Assembly (NCBI RefSeq): GCF_900172365.1
Contig: NZ_FWFJ01000005.1
Location: 62,001 to 126,000 of the forward strand
Direction: 5' to 3'
Length of the DNA stretch: 64,000 bases
From: Roseovarius gaetbuli
GTDB lineage: Bacteria > Pseudomonadota > Alphaproteobacteria > Rhodobacterales > Rhodobacteraceae
In this document: positions 9,675-19,549 of the stretch, piece by piece
Layout of the letters: each line of letters opens with the position of its first letter
Numbering within the stretch: position 1 is the stretch's first letter
The notes under the pieces: model-generated
What the model was told of the DNA's origin: nothing
Databases searched by the model: none
The model's input: the letters and a program-made list of their open reading frames with translations, nothing else
Program-made: the position numbers and the translations under genes

Positions 9675-9702
9675 AGGGCCGTTCCGGGATCGGGGCGGCC
9701 CT
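9675..9702 (+). terminator. Intrinsic terminator between the leader ORF and arfB
   Basis: A 7-bp stem AGGGCCG (9675-9681) with CGGCCCT (9696-9702), containing an inner CCG/CGG pairing, followed by TTCG. The U-tract is short, so efficiency is uncertain. Its place before arfB allows either a stand-alone small RNA or attenuation of arfB. Confidence 0.6.
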
Positions 9703-9758
9703 TTCGATTGGCTTTGGGCCGGAACAGGTCTAAAACCGCGTTGAAACCGGAAAGTCCC

Positions 9759-10181
9759 ATGCTGAAAATCAACGATCAGATCACGATTGCCGACTGGGAG
9801 CTGACGGAGCAGTTCATGCGCGCCTCTGGCCCCGGCGGGCAGAACGTGAACAAGGTCAGCAGCGCGGTCGAGCTTCGCTTCGAGGCCGAGCGCTCGCCAA
9901 GCCTGCCTGATCCGGTCAAGGCGCGGCTGCGGCGACTTGCGGGGCGGCGCTGGTCGAAAGAGGGCGCCTTGATCATCCAGTGCGACGAAACCCGAAGCCA
10001 GGCCCGCAACCGCGAAATCGCCCGCGACCGGCTTGCCGCCCTGATCCTTGAGGCCACGCACAAGCCCAAACGCCGGGTGGCGACACGCCCGACGCTTGGC
10101 TCGAAAAAGCGTCGGCTCAAGGCCAAGAAGGTGCGCGGCGAGGTCAAGGCGATGCGCGGTCGCGTCGACGGTGAAGAATAA
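9759..10181 (+). CDS. arfB: Alternative ribosome-rescue factor ArfB (YaeJ/ICT1-like)
   Basis: A 140-residue peptidyl-tRNA hydrolase of the class I release-factor family that frees ribosomes stalled on non-stop mRNAs. The catalytic GGQ motif lies in SGPGGQNVNKVSSAVELRF (about residues 26-28), and the C-terminal tail is strongly basic (KPKRR, KKRRLKAKKVR), as needed to enter the empty mRNA channel. There is no codon-recognition domain, so it is not PrfA/PrfB. The start at 9759 follows GGAAAG by a few bases. It sits downstream of the structured leader element at 9487-9702. Confidence 0.95.
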   Translation: MLKINDQITIADWELTEQFMRASGPGGQNVNKVSSAVELRFEAERSPSLPDPVKARLRRLAGRRWSKEGALIIQCDETRSQARNREIARDRLAALILEATHKPKRRVATRPTLGSKKRRLKAKKVRGEVKAMRGRVDGEE

Positions 10182-10280
10182 CGCAGCGTCCGGGGTGACA
10201 AGCGCGGGCCAAGGCTGCATCCTGCGCCGGAATTCGACGTGTCGCGCGCTCTGGCTCCCACGTTTCGGATCGCGCTTTGA

Positions 10281-12320
<2,040 letters not shown>

Positions 12321-12323
12321 CGG

Positions 12324-12356
12324 CGGCTTGGCCCGCTCTTGGATGCGGGCCGCGCC
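12324..12356. terminator. Hairpin between convergent fadH and the DUF4399 gene
   Basis: GGCCCGC (12330-12336) pairs with GCGGGCC (12345-12351) over an 8-base loop, with a further GGC/GCC outer pairing. It lies in the 43-bp gap between two convergent stops and could serve both, though no U-tract is present. Confidence 0.4.
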
Positions 12357-12363
12357 AGCGGTG

Positions 12364-12807
12364 TTACTTCACCGTGATGGTGATCACATCCGAGGCCACG
12401 GGTGGCTCGTGCGGCACGTGGTTCATATCGCCCATGACCAGTTGCAGCGTATGCTGCCCCGGTGCCAGATCAAGGGTGACCTCGGTCTGTCCGCCACCGA
12501 AGTGTTTGTGATGATCATCCGCCGGGATGCCATAGGTCAGCTCTTCGGCGCCATCGGGGCCCTCACCAAGCGGCGGGCGGTCGATCAACAGGTGATGATG
12601 ACCGGTCTTTTCCTTTTCGGTGCCTGCCGGGGCGACGCCCATACCGGCGAGGCCAAAGTTGACCTTGACCGGGGCGCTGACGGTGTCGCCATCGGAAAGA
12701 TTGATAAAGTAGACTGCGGCACCTTCGGGCGCCGGGGTGTCACCGGCAAGCGCGGGGGCAGCCACCATCATAAAGGCGGCGGCGGTTATCGATAGAATGC
12801 GTTTCAT
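12364..12807 (-). CDS. Exported DUF4399 protein
   Basis: A 147-residue protein with a clean signal peptide (MKRILSITAAAFMMVAAPALA, cleavage expected near residue 21). The mature part carries the DUF4399 pattern: YFINLSDGDTVSAPVKVNFG, a GHHHLLID stretch, DDHHKHFGGGQTE and a C-terminal beta-rich LQLVMGD segment. The two His clusters suggest metal binding but this is inference; the family has no established function. AGGAGG lies 8 bases before the start. It is divergent from a LysR gene with 192 bp between them. Confidence 0.88.
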   Translation of the reverse strand: MKRILSITAAAFMMVAAPALAGDTPAPEGAAVYFINLSDGDTVSAPVKVNFGLAGMGVAPAGTEKEKTGHHHLLIDRPPLGEGPDGAEELTYGIPADDHHKHFGGGQTEVTLDLAPGQHTLQLVMGDMNHVPHEPPVASDVITITVK

Positions 12808-12999
12808 GGTAAATCCTCCTGTTTCCACTGTACCATAAATAAGCTGTCTGGCCGCGCATTCTGGTCTTTGGCGTATTGTTTCCCGGTTTCCAGCCAATCA
12901 ACGATCCTGACAAAACCCAGATATTGTCTGGCCTATGCCCCAGTTGCGCCCGATTTCGCGGTCAGAAAAGAGCCTGAGACGCAATTTAGAGGTACAAGT

Positions 13000-13905
13000 A
13001 TGGATCGCCTTACGGAAATGGAGGCCTTTGCCACGGTGGTGGATCAAGGCGGGTTTACAGATGCGGCCCGCAAGATGGGTATCTCGAAATCGGCTGTGTC
13101 CAAACATGTGTCCTCGCTTGAGGCCCGGCTTGGCGCACGGCTTTTGAACCGCACAACCCGCCGCGTGAGTCCGACCGAGATTGGCCTTGCCTATTACGAC
13201 CGGGCGCTTCGGGTTCTCAACGATGCAGGCGAGGCCGACGCCTTGGTCAGCTCGATGCAATCCGACCCGTCGGGCCTGTTGCGGATTTCCGTGGCAACCG
13301 ATTTCGGCGTCAATCACCTTAGCCCGGTTTTGGGCAGTTTCCTTGATGAATTTCCCGATATCACCGTCAATATGGTCCTCAACAACCGCTATGTAGAGCT
13401 TATCTCGGAAGGCTTTGATATGGCGATCCGGATTGGCGAGCTGGAAGACAGCACGCTTCGGGCGCGCAAGTTGACCGAGACCACAAAGCGGATGATCGCA
13501 AGCCCGGCCTATCTTGAAAAATACGGCCAACCGCAAAAGATCGACGATCTGAACGAACACAAGCTCTTGCATTATTCAAGCCAGGCAGGCGGCGCCGTTT
13601 GGAAGCTGACTGCGCCCTCGGGTGAAAAGCGCCAGGTGCGCACCGCCGGTGGCCTTTCGGTGAATGACGGGCAATCGCTTTTGAATGCTGCGATTTCCGG
13701 GCTTGGTATCGCCTATCTGCCCAGCTTTCTCTATGCCAAGGCAATGGCCGATGGCCTGATCCTGGATGCGATGCCGGAGCTGCCGACCGAAACCCAAGGC
13801 ATTTACGCGGTCTATCCGCCGGGTCGCTTTACCCAGCCCAAGGTGCGCGCCTTCATTGATTTCCTCGTGCATTCCTTTGCCGAAAAAGGCCCCAACGAGT
13901 GGTAA
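13000..13905 (+). CDS. LysR family transcriptional regulator
   Basis: A 301-residue DNA-binding regulator. The N-terminal winged helix-turn-helix is clear (MDRLTEMEAFATVVDQGGF then KMGISKSAVSKHVSSLEARLGARLLNRTTR), followed by a type 2 periplasmic-binding-like effector domain ending SFAEKGPNEW. The sequence is of the CrgA/DsdC-like subgroup that often controls neighbouring oxidoreductases. The start at 13000 follows AGAGGT; the frame remains open upstream but the added residues do not belong to the family. Its targets may be the divergent DUF4399 gene or the FMN reductase downstream. Confidence 0.92.
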   Translation: MDRLTEMEAFATVVDQGGFTDAARKMGISKSAVSKHVSSLEARLGARLLNRTTRRVSPTEIGLAYYDRALRVLNDAGEADALVSSMQSDPSGLLRISVATDFGVNHLSPVLGSFLDEFPDITVNMVLNNRYVELISEGFDMAIRIGELEDSTLRARKLTETTKRMIASPAYLEKYGQPQKIDDLNEHKLLHYSSQAGGAVWKLTAPSGEKRQVRTAGGLSVNDGQSLLNAAISGLGIAYLPSFLYAKAMADGLILDAMPELPTETQGIYAVYPPGRFTQPKVRAFIDFLVHSFAEKGPNEW

Positions 13906-13938
13906 GACTTTCCTCCCCGCCATTTATGGCCAACTTTG

Positions 13939-13969
13939 CCCCGGACGCCCCGCGCGTGCCGGGGTTTTT
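13939..13969 (+). terminator. Intrinsic terminator after the LysR gene
   Basis: CCCCGG (13939-13944) pairs with CCGGGG (13959-13964) and is followed directly by TTTTT. It lies 34 bases past the LysR stop. Confidence 0.75.
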
Positions 13970-14171
13970 GTTGGTCTGACGGCGCGCCGCGCCGCGCGAA
14001 AGATGTCATCCGGGTCACGGAAAAAACGAAAGCCCGGCGGGCGGTTTCCGTGCCGGTCCAATCCTGCTTCTGGCCTATAAGAGACCTCGTTTGGCGGTCG
14101 AAACCATGGCCGCCTAGCCCCGGATATTTTGAACTGAGGCCAAGGCGCAGACATTGAGAAAAGGAACCGAC

Positions 14172-14462
14172 ATGGTTTTGAGAACTGTAATTGCCACTGG
14201 TATCGCCTGTGCCTGGGCCACGCTTGCCCCCGCGCGGGACGCGACCATGAGCTTTTTCATCACCAGTGAGAACCCCGGAAAGGGGGCCGATTTGGGCGGG
14301 CTCGCAGGCGCCGATGCCTATTGCACCAAGCTGGCCGAGGCCGCAGGGGTCACCGGCAAGGTCTGAGCCGACTGGACAAGCGGCGACAAGGGCACTGCGA
14401 TGGTCGGCCATCATGATCGCACCGGCGGTGACGGTCTGTTTTACTGCTTTGCCAAAACCTAA
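14172..14462 (+). pseudogene. Decayed secreted lectin-like protein gene
   Basis: The frame opens with a signal peptide and the segment SFFITSENPGKGADLGGL AGADAYC, typical of a secreted lectin-like family of about 150-200 residues that I know from Rhodobacterales. It reaches GVTGKV and then an in-frame TGA at 14364-14366. Beyond the stop the same frame continues with ADWTSGDKGTAMVGHHDRTG and GGDGLFYCFAKT before TAA, which are recognisable pieces of the C-terminal half of that family. Two internal blocks appear deleted in frame, and the TGA probably replaced a Cys codon. The family identification is from memory. Confidence 0.6.
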
Positions 14463-14612
14463 AATCATCGGTGCCTCGGCACGCATCGTCGGGGCGCTTT
14501 TGTGCTCTGAACGCTCATGCACAGCGCCTGTGCGACGGATCGCAGTTGCCTTGGGCCCCTGATCGCCCCAGTTTACGCCTCAAGCAACTCATTAGGCGGA
14601 AAGGGATATCCA

Positions 14613-15152
14613 ATGACCAACCTCAAACTTATGACGATTTCCGGATCACTGCGTAAAGGTTCTTATAACCGGATGCTTCTGGCCGAGGCCGCAGAGGCCT
14701 TTGGCCCGGCGGATGTGACCGAGGGCGACCTGAACCTGCCGCTCTATGACGGTGATCTTGAGGCCGAAAGCGGCGTGCCCGAAGCCGCGCAAACCCTGGC
14801 CCGGCAGATCAAGGATGCTGACGCGGTGGTGATTTCCGCGCCCGAGTACAACAAGGGCATCACCGGCGTTCTGAAAAACGCGCTGGATTGGATCAGCCGG
14901 GTCGAGGGCGCGGCCTTCAGGGACAAGCCGACGGTCGTTATATCGGCTGCGGCGGGGCGCACCGGCGGCGAGACTGCGCAATTCATGACGCTGTCCTGTC
15001 TTACTCAGCTTCAGGCGCGGCTTTTGCCCGGCACCTCTGTCTTGATCGCCGGGGCGATGAATGCCTTTGACGAGACTGGCAAGCTCAAGGACAACACATC
15101 GCGCAAGCTGCTGGCCACACGAATGGAGGCCCTGCGCGCCGAGGTGAGCTAA
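14613..15152 (+). CDS. NADPH-dependent FMN reductase (flavodoxin-like fold)
   Basis: A 179-residue oxidoreductase of the NADPH_dep_FMN_red family that reduces FMN, quinones or azo compounds. The phosphate-binding loop is GSLRKGSYNRMLL and the second signature is SAPEYNKGITGVLKNALDWISR, which together define the ChrR/YieF-type subgroup. The start at 14613 follows GGAAAGGGATATCC. It stands alone, 85 bp ahead of the exported-protein operon. Confidence 0.92.
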   Translation: MTNLKLMTISGSLRKGSYNRMLLAEAAEAFGPADVTEGDLNLPLYDGDLEAESGVPEAAQTLARQIKDADAVVISAPEYNKGITGVLKNALDWISRVEGAAFRDKPTVVISAAAGRTGGETAQFMTLSCLTQLQARLLPGTSVLIAGAMNAFDETGKLKDNTSRKLLATRMEALRAEVS

Positions 15153-15236
15153 CGCACGGTTCGTAAGAAAGTGTTTGGTCGGATATCTAGCCGCATGGAA
15201 TACTTCCCTAACCGAACTTTGTTTCAAGGGGGATCC

Positions 15237-15689
15237 ATGCGGATAATCGCAATGTCGCTATGCCTGTTGGTGTCCGGTACGTTTGGCGCACAGGCTTCAG
15301 AAGGTGAACGCGTTCAAATCAAAGGCGAGATCATTGACACCTGGTGTTACTATTCCGGCGTGATGGGCGGCCCGGATGCCGTGACCGGAAGCGCACATCA
15401 CACCTGTGCGCTCTGGTGTTCGGCGGGGGGGATCCCGGTCGGCCTATTGGCCGAGGATGGCACGGTTTATATGGTGCTCAAGATCAAGGGCGATGCAAAT
15501 TCGGCCGGTGGCGACACACAGCTTAACCTTGCCAGTCATGAGATCACCGCCGATGGCATACTCTACAAGCGCGACGGGTTGAATTATCTCGTGGTTGAAA
15601 AGGTGGTGACCGATCACGGCATCACCAATCTCAACCACGAAGATTACGGCCCGATCCCCGGCTTTGCCATCCCCGACCCGACCAAGTGA
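15237..15689 (+). CDS. Exported Cys-rich protein of unknown function (first of CxxxC trio)
   Basis: A 150-residue protein with a signal peptide (cleavage expected after Ala20). The mature part has Asp34-Thr-Trp-Cys37, then HHTCALWC with His54, His55, Cys57 and Cys61 (a CxxxC), followed by GGIPVGLL and beta-rich sequence. I do not recognise a named family. The same layout (VVDxxC, then CxxxC, then GLL) is found in the next gene, so the two look like diverged paralogues. Eleven bases separate it from that gene and SCO follows, suggesting periplasmic copper or thiol redox work. AGGGGG precedes the start. Confidence 0.75.
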   Translation: MRIIAMSLCLLVSGTFGAQASEGERVQIKGEIIDTWCYYSGVMGGPDAVTGSAHHTCALWCSAGGIPVGLLAEDGTVYMVLKIKGDANSAGGDTQLNLASHEITADGILYKRDGLNYLVVEKVVTDHGITNLNHEDYGPIPGFAIPDPTK

Positions 15690-15700
15690 GGAGTGACCGG

Positions 15701-16267
15701 ATGAAACGTTTGATTATGATACTGGCCGCTCTTGCCTCGCCCGCCATGGCGCAGGATTTTTCGGACGGTTCCGAAGCAAAGACATGGAATCTTTATGGTG
15801 AATCCCCGGCCCGCTTCGAGGCGAAAGTCGTCGATATCCTTTGCGAGATGACCGGCGATTGCGCAGCGGAATGCGGCGGCGGCACCCGCCAGCTTGGCCT
15901 GTTGCGCAGGGCCGACGATGTGCTGGTCTTTCCCAACAAGAACGCGCAGGCCGCGTTTAGCGGCGCGGTGGTGGAATTGGCGCCGTTCTGCGGAAAGGAG
16001 GTCGAGGTTGACGGGCTGTTGATCACCGACCCCGACCTTGGGGCAAAGCATATCTACCTGGTTCAGAAAATCCGCAATCTCTGCGATGCCGAATGGACCG
16101 CCGCCAATCGCTGGACCAAGGAATGGGCCAAGGCCAACCCCGAGGCCAAGGGCAAAGGCCCGTGGTTTCGCCGTGACCCGCGCATCAAGGCCCAGATTGC
16201 CGCGCATGGCTATACCGGTATCGGCCCCGAGGCCGAAAAACCGTTCATCAAAGAGTGGTTTGAATGA
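15701..16267 (+). CDS. Exported Cys-rich protein of unknown function (second of CxxxC trio)
   Basis: A 188-residue protein with a signal peptide ending MAQA-like at Ala17. Cys48, Cys54 and Cys58 form a VVDILC then CAAEC arrangement followed by GLLRR, paralleling the upstream protein; another Cys pair lies in FCGKEVEVDG and RNLCDAEW. The C-terminal third (WTKEWAKANPEAKGKGPWFRRDP) is hydrophilic and rich in Trp and Lys and has no counterpart upstream. The start is placed at the ATG after GAGGAGTGACCGG. It overlaps the SCO gene by 4 bp (ATGA), so the two are translationally coupled. Function unknown; a copper or disulfide role is inferred from SCO. Confidence 0.75.
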   Translation: MKRLIMILAALASPAMAQDFSDGSEAKTWNLYGESPARFEAKVVDILCEMTGDCAAECGGGTRQLGLLRRADDVLVFPNKNAQAAFSGAVVELAPFCGKEVEVDGLLITDPDLGAKHIYLVQKIRNLCDAEWTAANRWTKEWAKANPEAKGKGPWFRRDPRIKAQIAAHGYTGIGPEAEKPFIKEWFE

Positions 16268-16890
16268 GAATCGCGCGCCTGATATGTGCCGCCTTGCTCT
16301 GTGGTGGCGCAAGCGGCGCGCTGGCCCATGGCAGCGAAACCCACGCCGCGCCTGCCATTCCGGAACAGAGTGCGGCGGTCACGCCTTTGCCCTGGGATAT
16401 CGGCGGGCCGTTTGCCCTTGTGGATCATACCGGCGCCGCGCGCACCGAGGCGGACCCCGACGGCAAGATGCAGCTGGTGTTTTTTGGTTACGCCAATTGC
16501 CCCGGCATCTGTAACGCCGCCTTGCCGATGATGGCCGAGGTCACCGACCTGCTTGCGGCGCGCGATATCGCGGCCAGCCCGGTCTTGATCACGATTGACC
16601 CAGTGCTTGATACGGTGGCCAGCATGGGCCCGGCGCTGGCCGAGATTTCCGATGATTTCGTCGGTCTTACCGGCACCCCCGAGGCGCTTGGCCTGGCCTA
16701 TAAGGCGTTTCAGATCAGCTTTACAAAGATCATGGATGACCCAAAGCACGGCCCGATTTATGCCCATGGCAGCCATATCTATCTGCTGGACGGGGCGGGT
16801 AAGGTTCTAACGCTTCTGCCGCCAGTTCTCTCGCCGGATCAGGCCGCCGGGGTCATCGCCAAATACGCCAAACCCCGAGGCGCGTCCTGA
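16264..16890 (+). CDS. SCO1/SenC family copper chaperone-like protein
   Basis: A 208-residue periplasmic thioredoxin-fold protein of the SCO family, which deliver copper to the CuA site of cytochrome oxidase or act as thiol reductases. A signal peptide precedes the mature start HGSETHAAP. The metal-binding CPGIC motif is Cys79-Cys83 (in FFGYANCPGICNAALP) and the third ligand is His171 (in HGSHIYLL). It is the last gene of the three-gene operon starting at 15237. No cytochrome oxidase genes are nearby, so the target cuproenzyme may be specified by the two upstream proteins. Confidence 0.92.
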   Translation: MRIARLICAALLCGGASGALAHGSETHAAPAIPEQSAAVTPLPWDIGGPFALVDHTGAARTEADPDGKMQLVFFGYANCPGICNAALPMMAEVTDLLAARDIAASPVLITIDPVLDTVASMGPALAEISDDFVGLTGTPEALGLAYKAFQISFTKIMDDPKHGPIYAHGSHIYLLDGAGKVLTLLPPVLSPDQAAGVIAKYAKPRGAS

Positions 16891-16994
16891 GGGTGCGGCG
16901 CGCGGCGATGCTCCGTTTGCGACAGAACTCCGCCAAAATAGCTTGAGGCGAGCCGCGCGCAGGGCTAGATGGGCAGCTATAAGGAGCAACGCCC

Positions 16995-18098
16995 ATGAGC
17001 CTGAACACATTCGGTCACCTGTTTCGTTTCACCACCTGGGGCGAAAGCCATGGGCCAGCCCTTGGTGCCACCGTCGATGGCTGCCCTCCGGGCATCGCGC
17101 TTGATGAGGCGATGTTGCAGCACTGGCTCGACAAGCGCCGCCCCGGCCAGAACAAGAACATGACCCAACGCAATGAGCCCGACGCGGTGCGTATTCTGTC
17201 TGGCGTTTACGAGGGTCAGAGCACCGGCACGCCGATCCAGCTGATGATCGAGAACACCGATCAGCGCTCCAAGGATTACGGCGATATTGCCCAGACCTTC
17301 CGCCCCGGTCATGCCGATATCACCTATCACCAGAAATACGGGTTGCGCGATCCGCGTGGCGGCGGGCGCAGCTCGGCGCGTGAAACCGCCGCGCGGGTTG
17401 CCGCCGGTGGCGTGGCGCGCGCCGCGCTTGGCTCGCTTGTGCCGGGGCTTGAGATCAAGGGCTATATGGTCGCCATGGGCGAGATGGAAATCGACCGTGC
17501 CCGCTTTGACTGGGACGCGATTGACGGCAATGATTTCTGGATTCCCGATGCCGCCGCCGCCCCCGAATGGGAGGCGTATCTGCAAAAGCTGCGCAAGGAT
17601 CACAACTCGGTCGGTGCCGTGGTCGAGGTGGTTGCGCGCGGTGTTCCCGCCGGTCTTGGCGCGCCGATCTATGGCAAGCTTGATACTGATCTGGCCGCCG
17701 CGATGATGTCGATCAATGCCGTCAAGGGCGTCGAGATCGGCGAAGGCATGGCCGCCGCGCGCCTCACAGGAACCGACAACGCCGATGAGATTTTCATGGG
17801 CGAGAACGGGCCGGAATACGGATCAAACCACGCCGGCGGCATCCTTGGCGGGATTTCGACGGGCCAAGAGGTTGTCGTGCGCTTTGCGGTCAAGCCAACC
17901 TCGTCGATCCTGAGCCCGCGCCGCTCGATCCGCATCGACGGCACCCCGATCGAGGTGGTGACCAAAGGGCGGCATGATCCCTGCGTCGGCATCCGCGCTG
18001 TTCCCGTCGCCGAGGCGATGATGGCCTGCGTGATCCTCGATCACCTGCTCTTGCACCGTGGTCAGGTCGGCGACGGCCCACGCGGTCAGATTGGCTAG
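16995..18098 (+). CDS. aroC: Chorismate synthase
   Basis: A 367-residue FMN-dependent enzyme that converts EPSP to chorismate, the last step of the shikimate pathway. Family signatures are complete: [12 protein letters not shown] near the N-terminus, [17 protein letters not shown] mid-way, and [17 protein letters not shown] toward the C-terminus. AAGGAG lies 8 bases before the ATG. aroA, two steps earlier in flux, is 33 kb away in this window and not co-transcribed. Two palindromic hairpins follow the stop. Confidence 0.98.
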   Translation: MSLNTFGHLFRFTTWGESHGPALGATVDGCPPGIALDEAMLQHWLDKRRPGQNKNMTQRNEPDAVRILSGVYEGQSTGTPIQLMIENTDQRSKDYGDIAQTFRPGHADITYHQKYGLRDPRGGGRSSARETAARVAAGGVARAALGSLVPGLEIKGYMVAMGEMEIDRARFDWDAIDGNDFWIPDAAAAPEWEAYLQKLRKDHNSVGAVVEVVARGVPAGLGAPIYGKLDTDLAAAMMSINAVKGVEIGEGMAAARLTGTDNADEIFMGENGPEYGSNHAGGILGGISTGQEVVVRFAVKPTSSILSPRRSIRIDGTPIEVVTKGRHDPCVGIRAVPVAEAMMACVILDHLLLHRGQVGDGPRGQIG

Positions 18099-18100
18099 GA

Positions 18101-18123
18101 TCGTTTTCTTTAAAAGAAAACGA
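18101..18123. terminator. Perfect palindrome after aroC
   Basis: Two 11-base arms, TCGTTTTCTTT and AAAGAAAACGA, flank a single central A. It starts three bases after the aroC stop and could terminate aroC or EamA transcripts, although the stem is AT-rich. Confidence 0.5.
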
Positions 18124-18149
18124 CCCGGAATTTTTTGAAAATTCCGGGT
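18123..18149. terminator. Second perfect hairpin, between aroC and the EamA gene
   Basis: ACCCGGAATTTT (18123-18134) pairs fully with AAAATTCCGGGT (18138-18149) across a TTG loop. The hairpin shares its first base with the preceding palindrome and ends three bases before the stop of the convergent EamA gene. The A/T-rich inner stem and G/C outer stem are unusual for an ordinary terminator. Confidence 0.55.
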
Positions 18150-18151
18150 GC

Positions 18152-19021
18152 CTAGATCCGGCCTTGGCGCGAAAGCTGCACCGCCAGAATGCCGCCCATG
18201 ATCACCAGCACACCGATCAGATCGCCAAGCCGCAACGCCTCACCCAACAGCATGGCGGCGATGGCCACCCCGAAGAACGGGTTGAGAAAATGGAAAGTCG
18301 CGGCGCGGGTCGCGCCGATCCGCTCGACCAGAAGGAACCACACAAGCGTGGCGGCAAGACCGGGGATAAGCGTGGTGTAGAGAAACGCCAGCACAAGCCG
18401 CGTACTCCACTCGACCACAAGAGGCTCGGTCGCAAGTCCAACTGTTCCGACAAGCACCGACCCGACGATCATCTGAAGCCCGACAACCATCAGGAAATTC
18501 CCCCCCGAGGCCGCACCGCGTACCGACAGGGTGGCGAAGGCCAGCGCAAAGACCGCAATTGCACAAAGGCTGACGCCGTAAAGGTCCATCCCCCCCTGAA
18601 GCCGCGCGCCCATGATGATCACCACCCCCGCAAGCCCGGCAACAAGCCCGAAGATCCCGACCTTGCCAAGCCGCTCGCCAAGAAACGCCCAGCTGATCAA
18701 GCCGACCAAAAGTGGCACGGTCGAGGCGATGATCGCGGCAAGCGAGGCCTCGATCGTCTGCATCGCCACAAAGTTGAGGCCAAGATAAAGCGCGTTCTGA
18801 CAGACGCCGAACACGATCGTCGCGCGCCATTGCGCCCGCGTCAGCCGCCAGGTCTGGCCGAGGATCAAGGCAATCGTGATCCCGATCACGCCGGAAATCA
18901 GAAACCGCAACCCAAGCGCGGTCAGCGGCGGCGCGGCGGCCACGATGATGCGCGCCGAGGTAAAGGCGCTTGACCACATAAGTGCAAAAGCAAGCCCCAT
19001 GACAATCGCGCGAATATCCAT
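18152..19021 (-). CDS. EamA/DMT family transporter
   Basis: A 289-residue inner-membrane protein with ten predicted helices in two EamA repeats (first repeat about 5-135, second about 145-285), the standard drug/metabolite exporter topology. Motifs such as MWSSAFTSARIIV at the first helix and LNPFFGVAIAAMLLGE in the second repeat are typical. Substrate cannot be told from sequence. It is convergent with aroC across the twin hairpins and lies beyond the HU terminator. Confidence 0.9.
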   Translation of the reverse strand: MDIRAIVMGLAFALMWSSAFTSARIIVAAAPPLTALGLRFLISGVIGITIALILGQTWRLTRAQWRATIVFGVCQNALYLGLNFVAMQTIEASLAAIIASTVPLLVGLISWAFLGERLGKVGIFGLVAGLAGVVIIMGARLQGGMDLYGVSLCAIAVFALAFATLSVRGAASGGNFLMVVGLQMIVGSVLVGTVGLATEPLVVEWSTRLVLAFLYTTLIPGLAATLVWFLLVERIGATRAATFHFLNPFFGVAIAAMLLGEALRLGDLIGVLVIMGGILAVQLSRQGRI

Positions 19022-19039
19022 CGGTCTACTCCGTCAATG

Positions 19040-19067
19040 AAAAGGGCCGCCCTTGGGCGACCCTTTT
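19040..19067 (-). terminator. Intrinsic terminator downstream of the HU gene
   Basis: AAAAGGG (19040-19046) pairs with CCCTTTT (19061-19067), enclosing CGCCC/GGGCG. On the minus strand the stem is followed by the U-run, so it terminates the HU transcript; the A/T ends would also allow function in the other direction. Confidence 0.8.
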
Positions 19068-19096
19068 ACGAAACTCGTTGCAAGTGCAAGTAGGCT

Positions 19097-19384
19097 TTAG
19101 CCGTTCACGCTATCCTTGAGCGCTTTGGCGATGGTCATTTTCACAACCTTGTCGGCCTCTTTTTTCATTTGCTCGCCGGTGGCAGGATTGCGCACCATAC
19201 GCTCGGGGCGCTCGCGGCAATAGATCTTGCCAACGCCCGGAAGGGTCACGGCACCGCCTGCGGATACTTCTTTGGTGATGATCGCGATCACCGCATCCAG
19301 TGCGCCGGTCGCGGTTTTTTTGTCACTTCCCATTTCATCAGCCAGAGCAGCGACGAGTTGGGTTTTGGTCATGGGTTTTGCCAT
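19097..19384 (-). CDS. HU-family DNA-binding protein
   Basis: A 95-residue histone-like protein. The sequence MAKPMTKTQLVAALADEMG, the GVGKIYCRERPERMVRNPATGE beta-arm and the C-terminal KMTIAKALKDSVN match the HU/IHF fold; the arm carries RNPATGE with the intercalating Pro. The start is at the ATG eight bases after GGAG; a longer frame upstream is rejected because family members begin here. It is a single-gene unit with its own terminator. Confidence 0.95.
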   Translation of the reverse strand: MAKPMTKTQLVAALADEMGSDKKTATGALDAVIAIITKEVSAGGAVTLPGVGKIYCRERPERMVRNPATGEQMKKEADKVVKMTIAKALKDSVNG

Positions 19385-19549
19385 TTTATGGTCTCCTTCA
19401 ACTGCCCTACCTATGGGCCTCATGCGCGTGATTTAACGCTATGGTGTGATCAAACACAATGACTGGTAGGCAAAAGCAAGTGTTTTTAGCGTATTTTGTG
19501 CCAATTTCCGCTAGGTCAGCGTAAGATTTCCCGCCAAAACGGCTCTGAC

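Noticed and set aside
14364-14366. In-frame TGA read as selenocysteine
   Set aside because: No SECIS-like structure is evident after the TGA and whole family blocks are missing on both sides, so a pseudogene is more economical.
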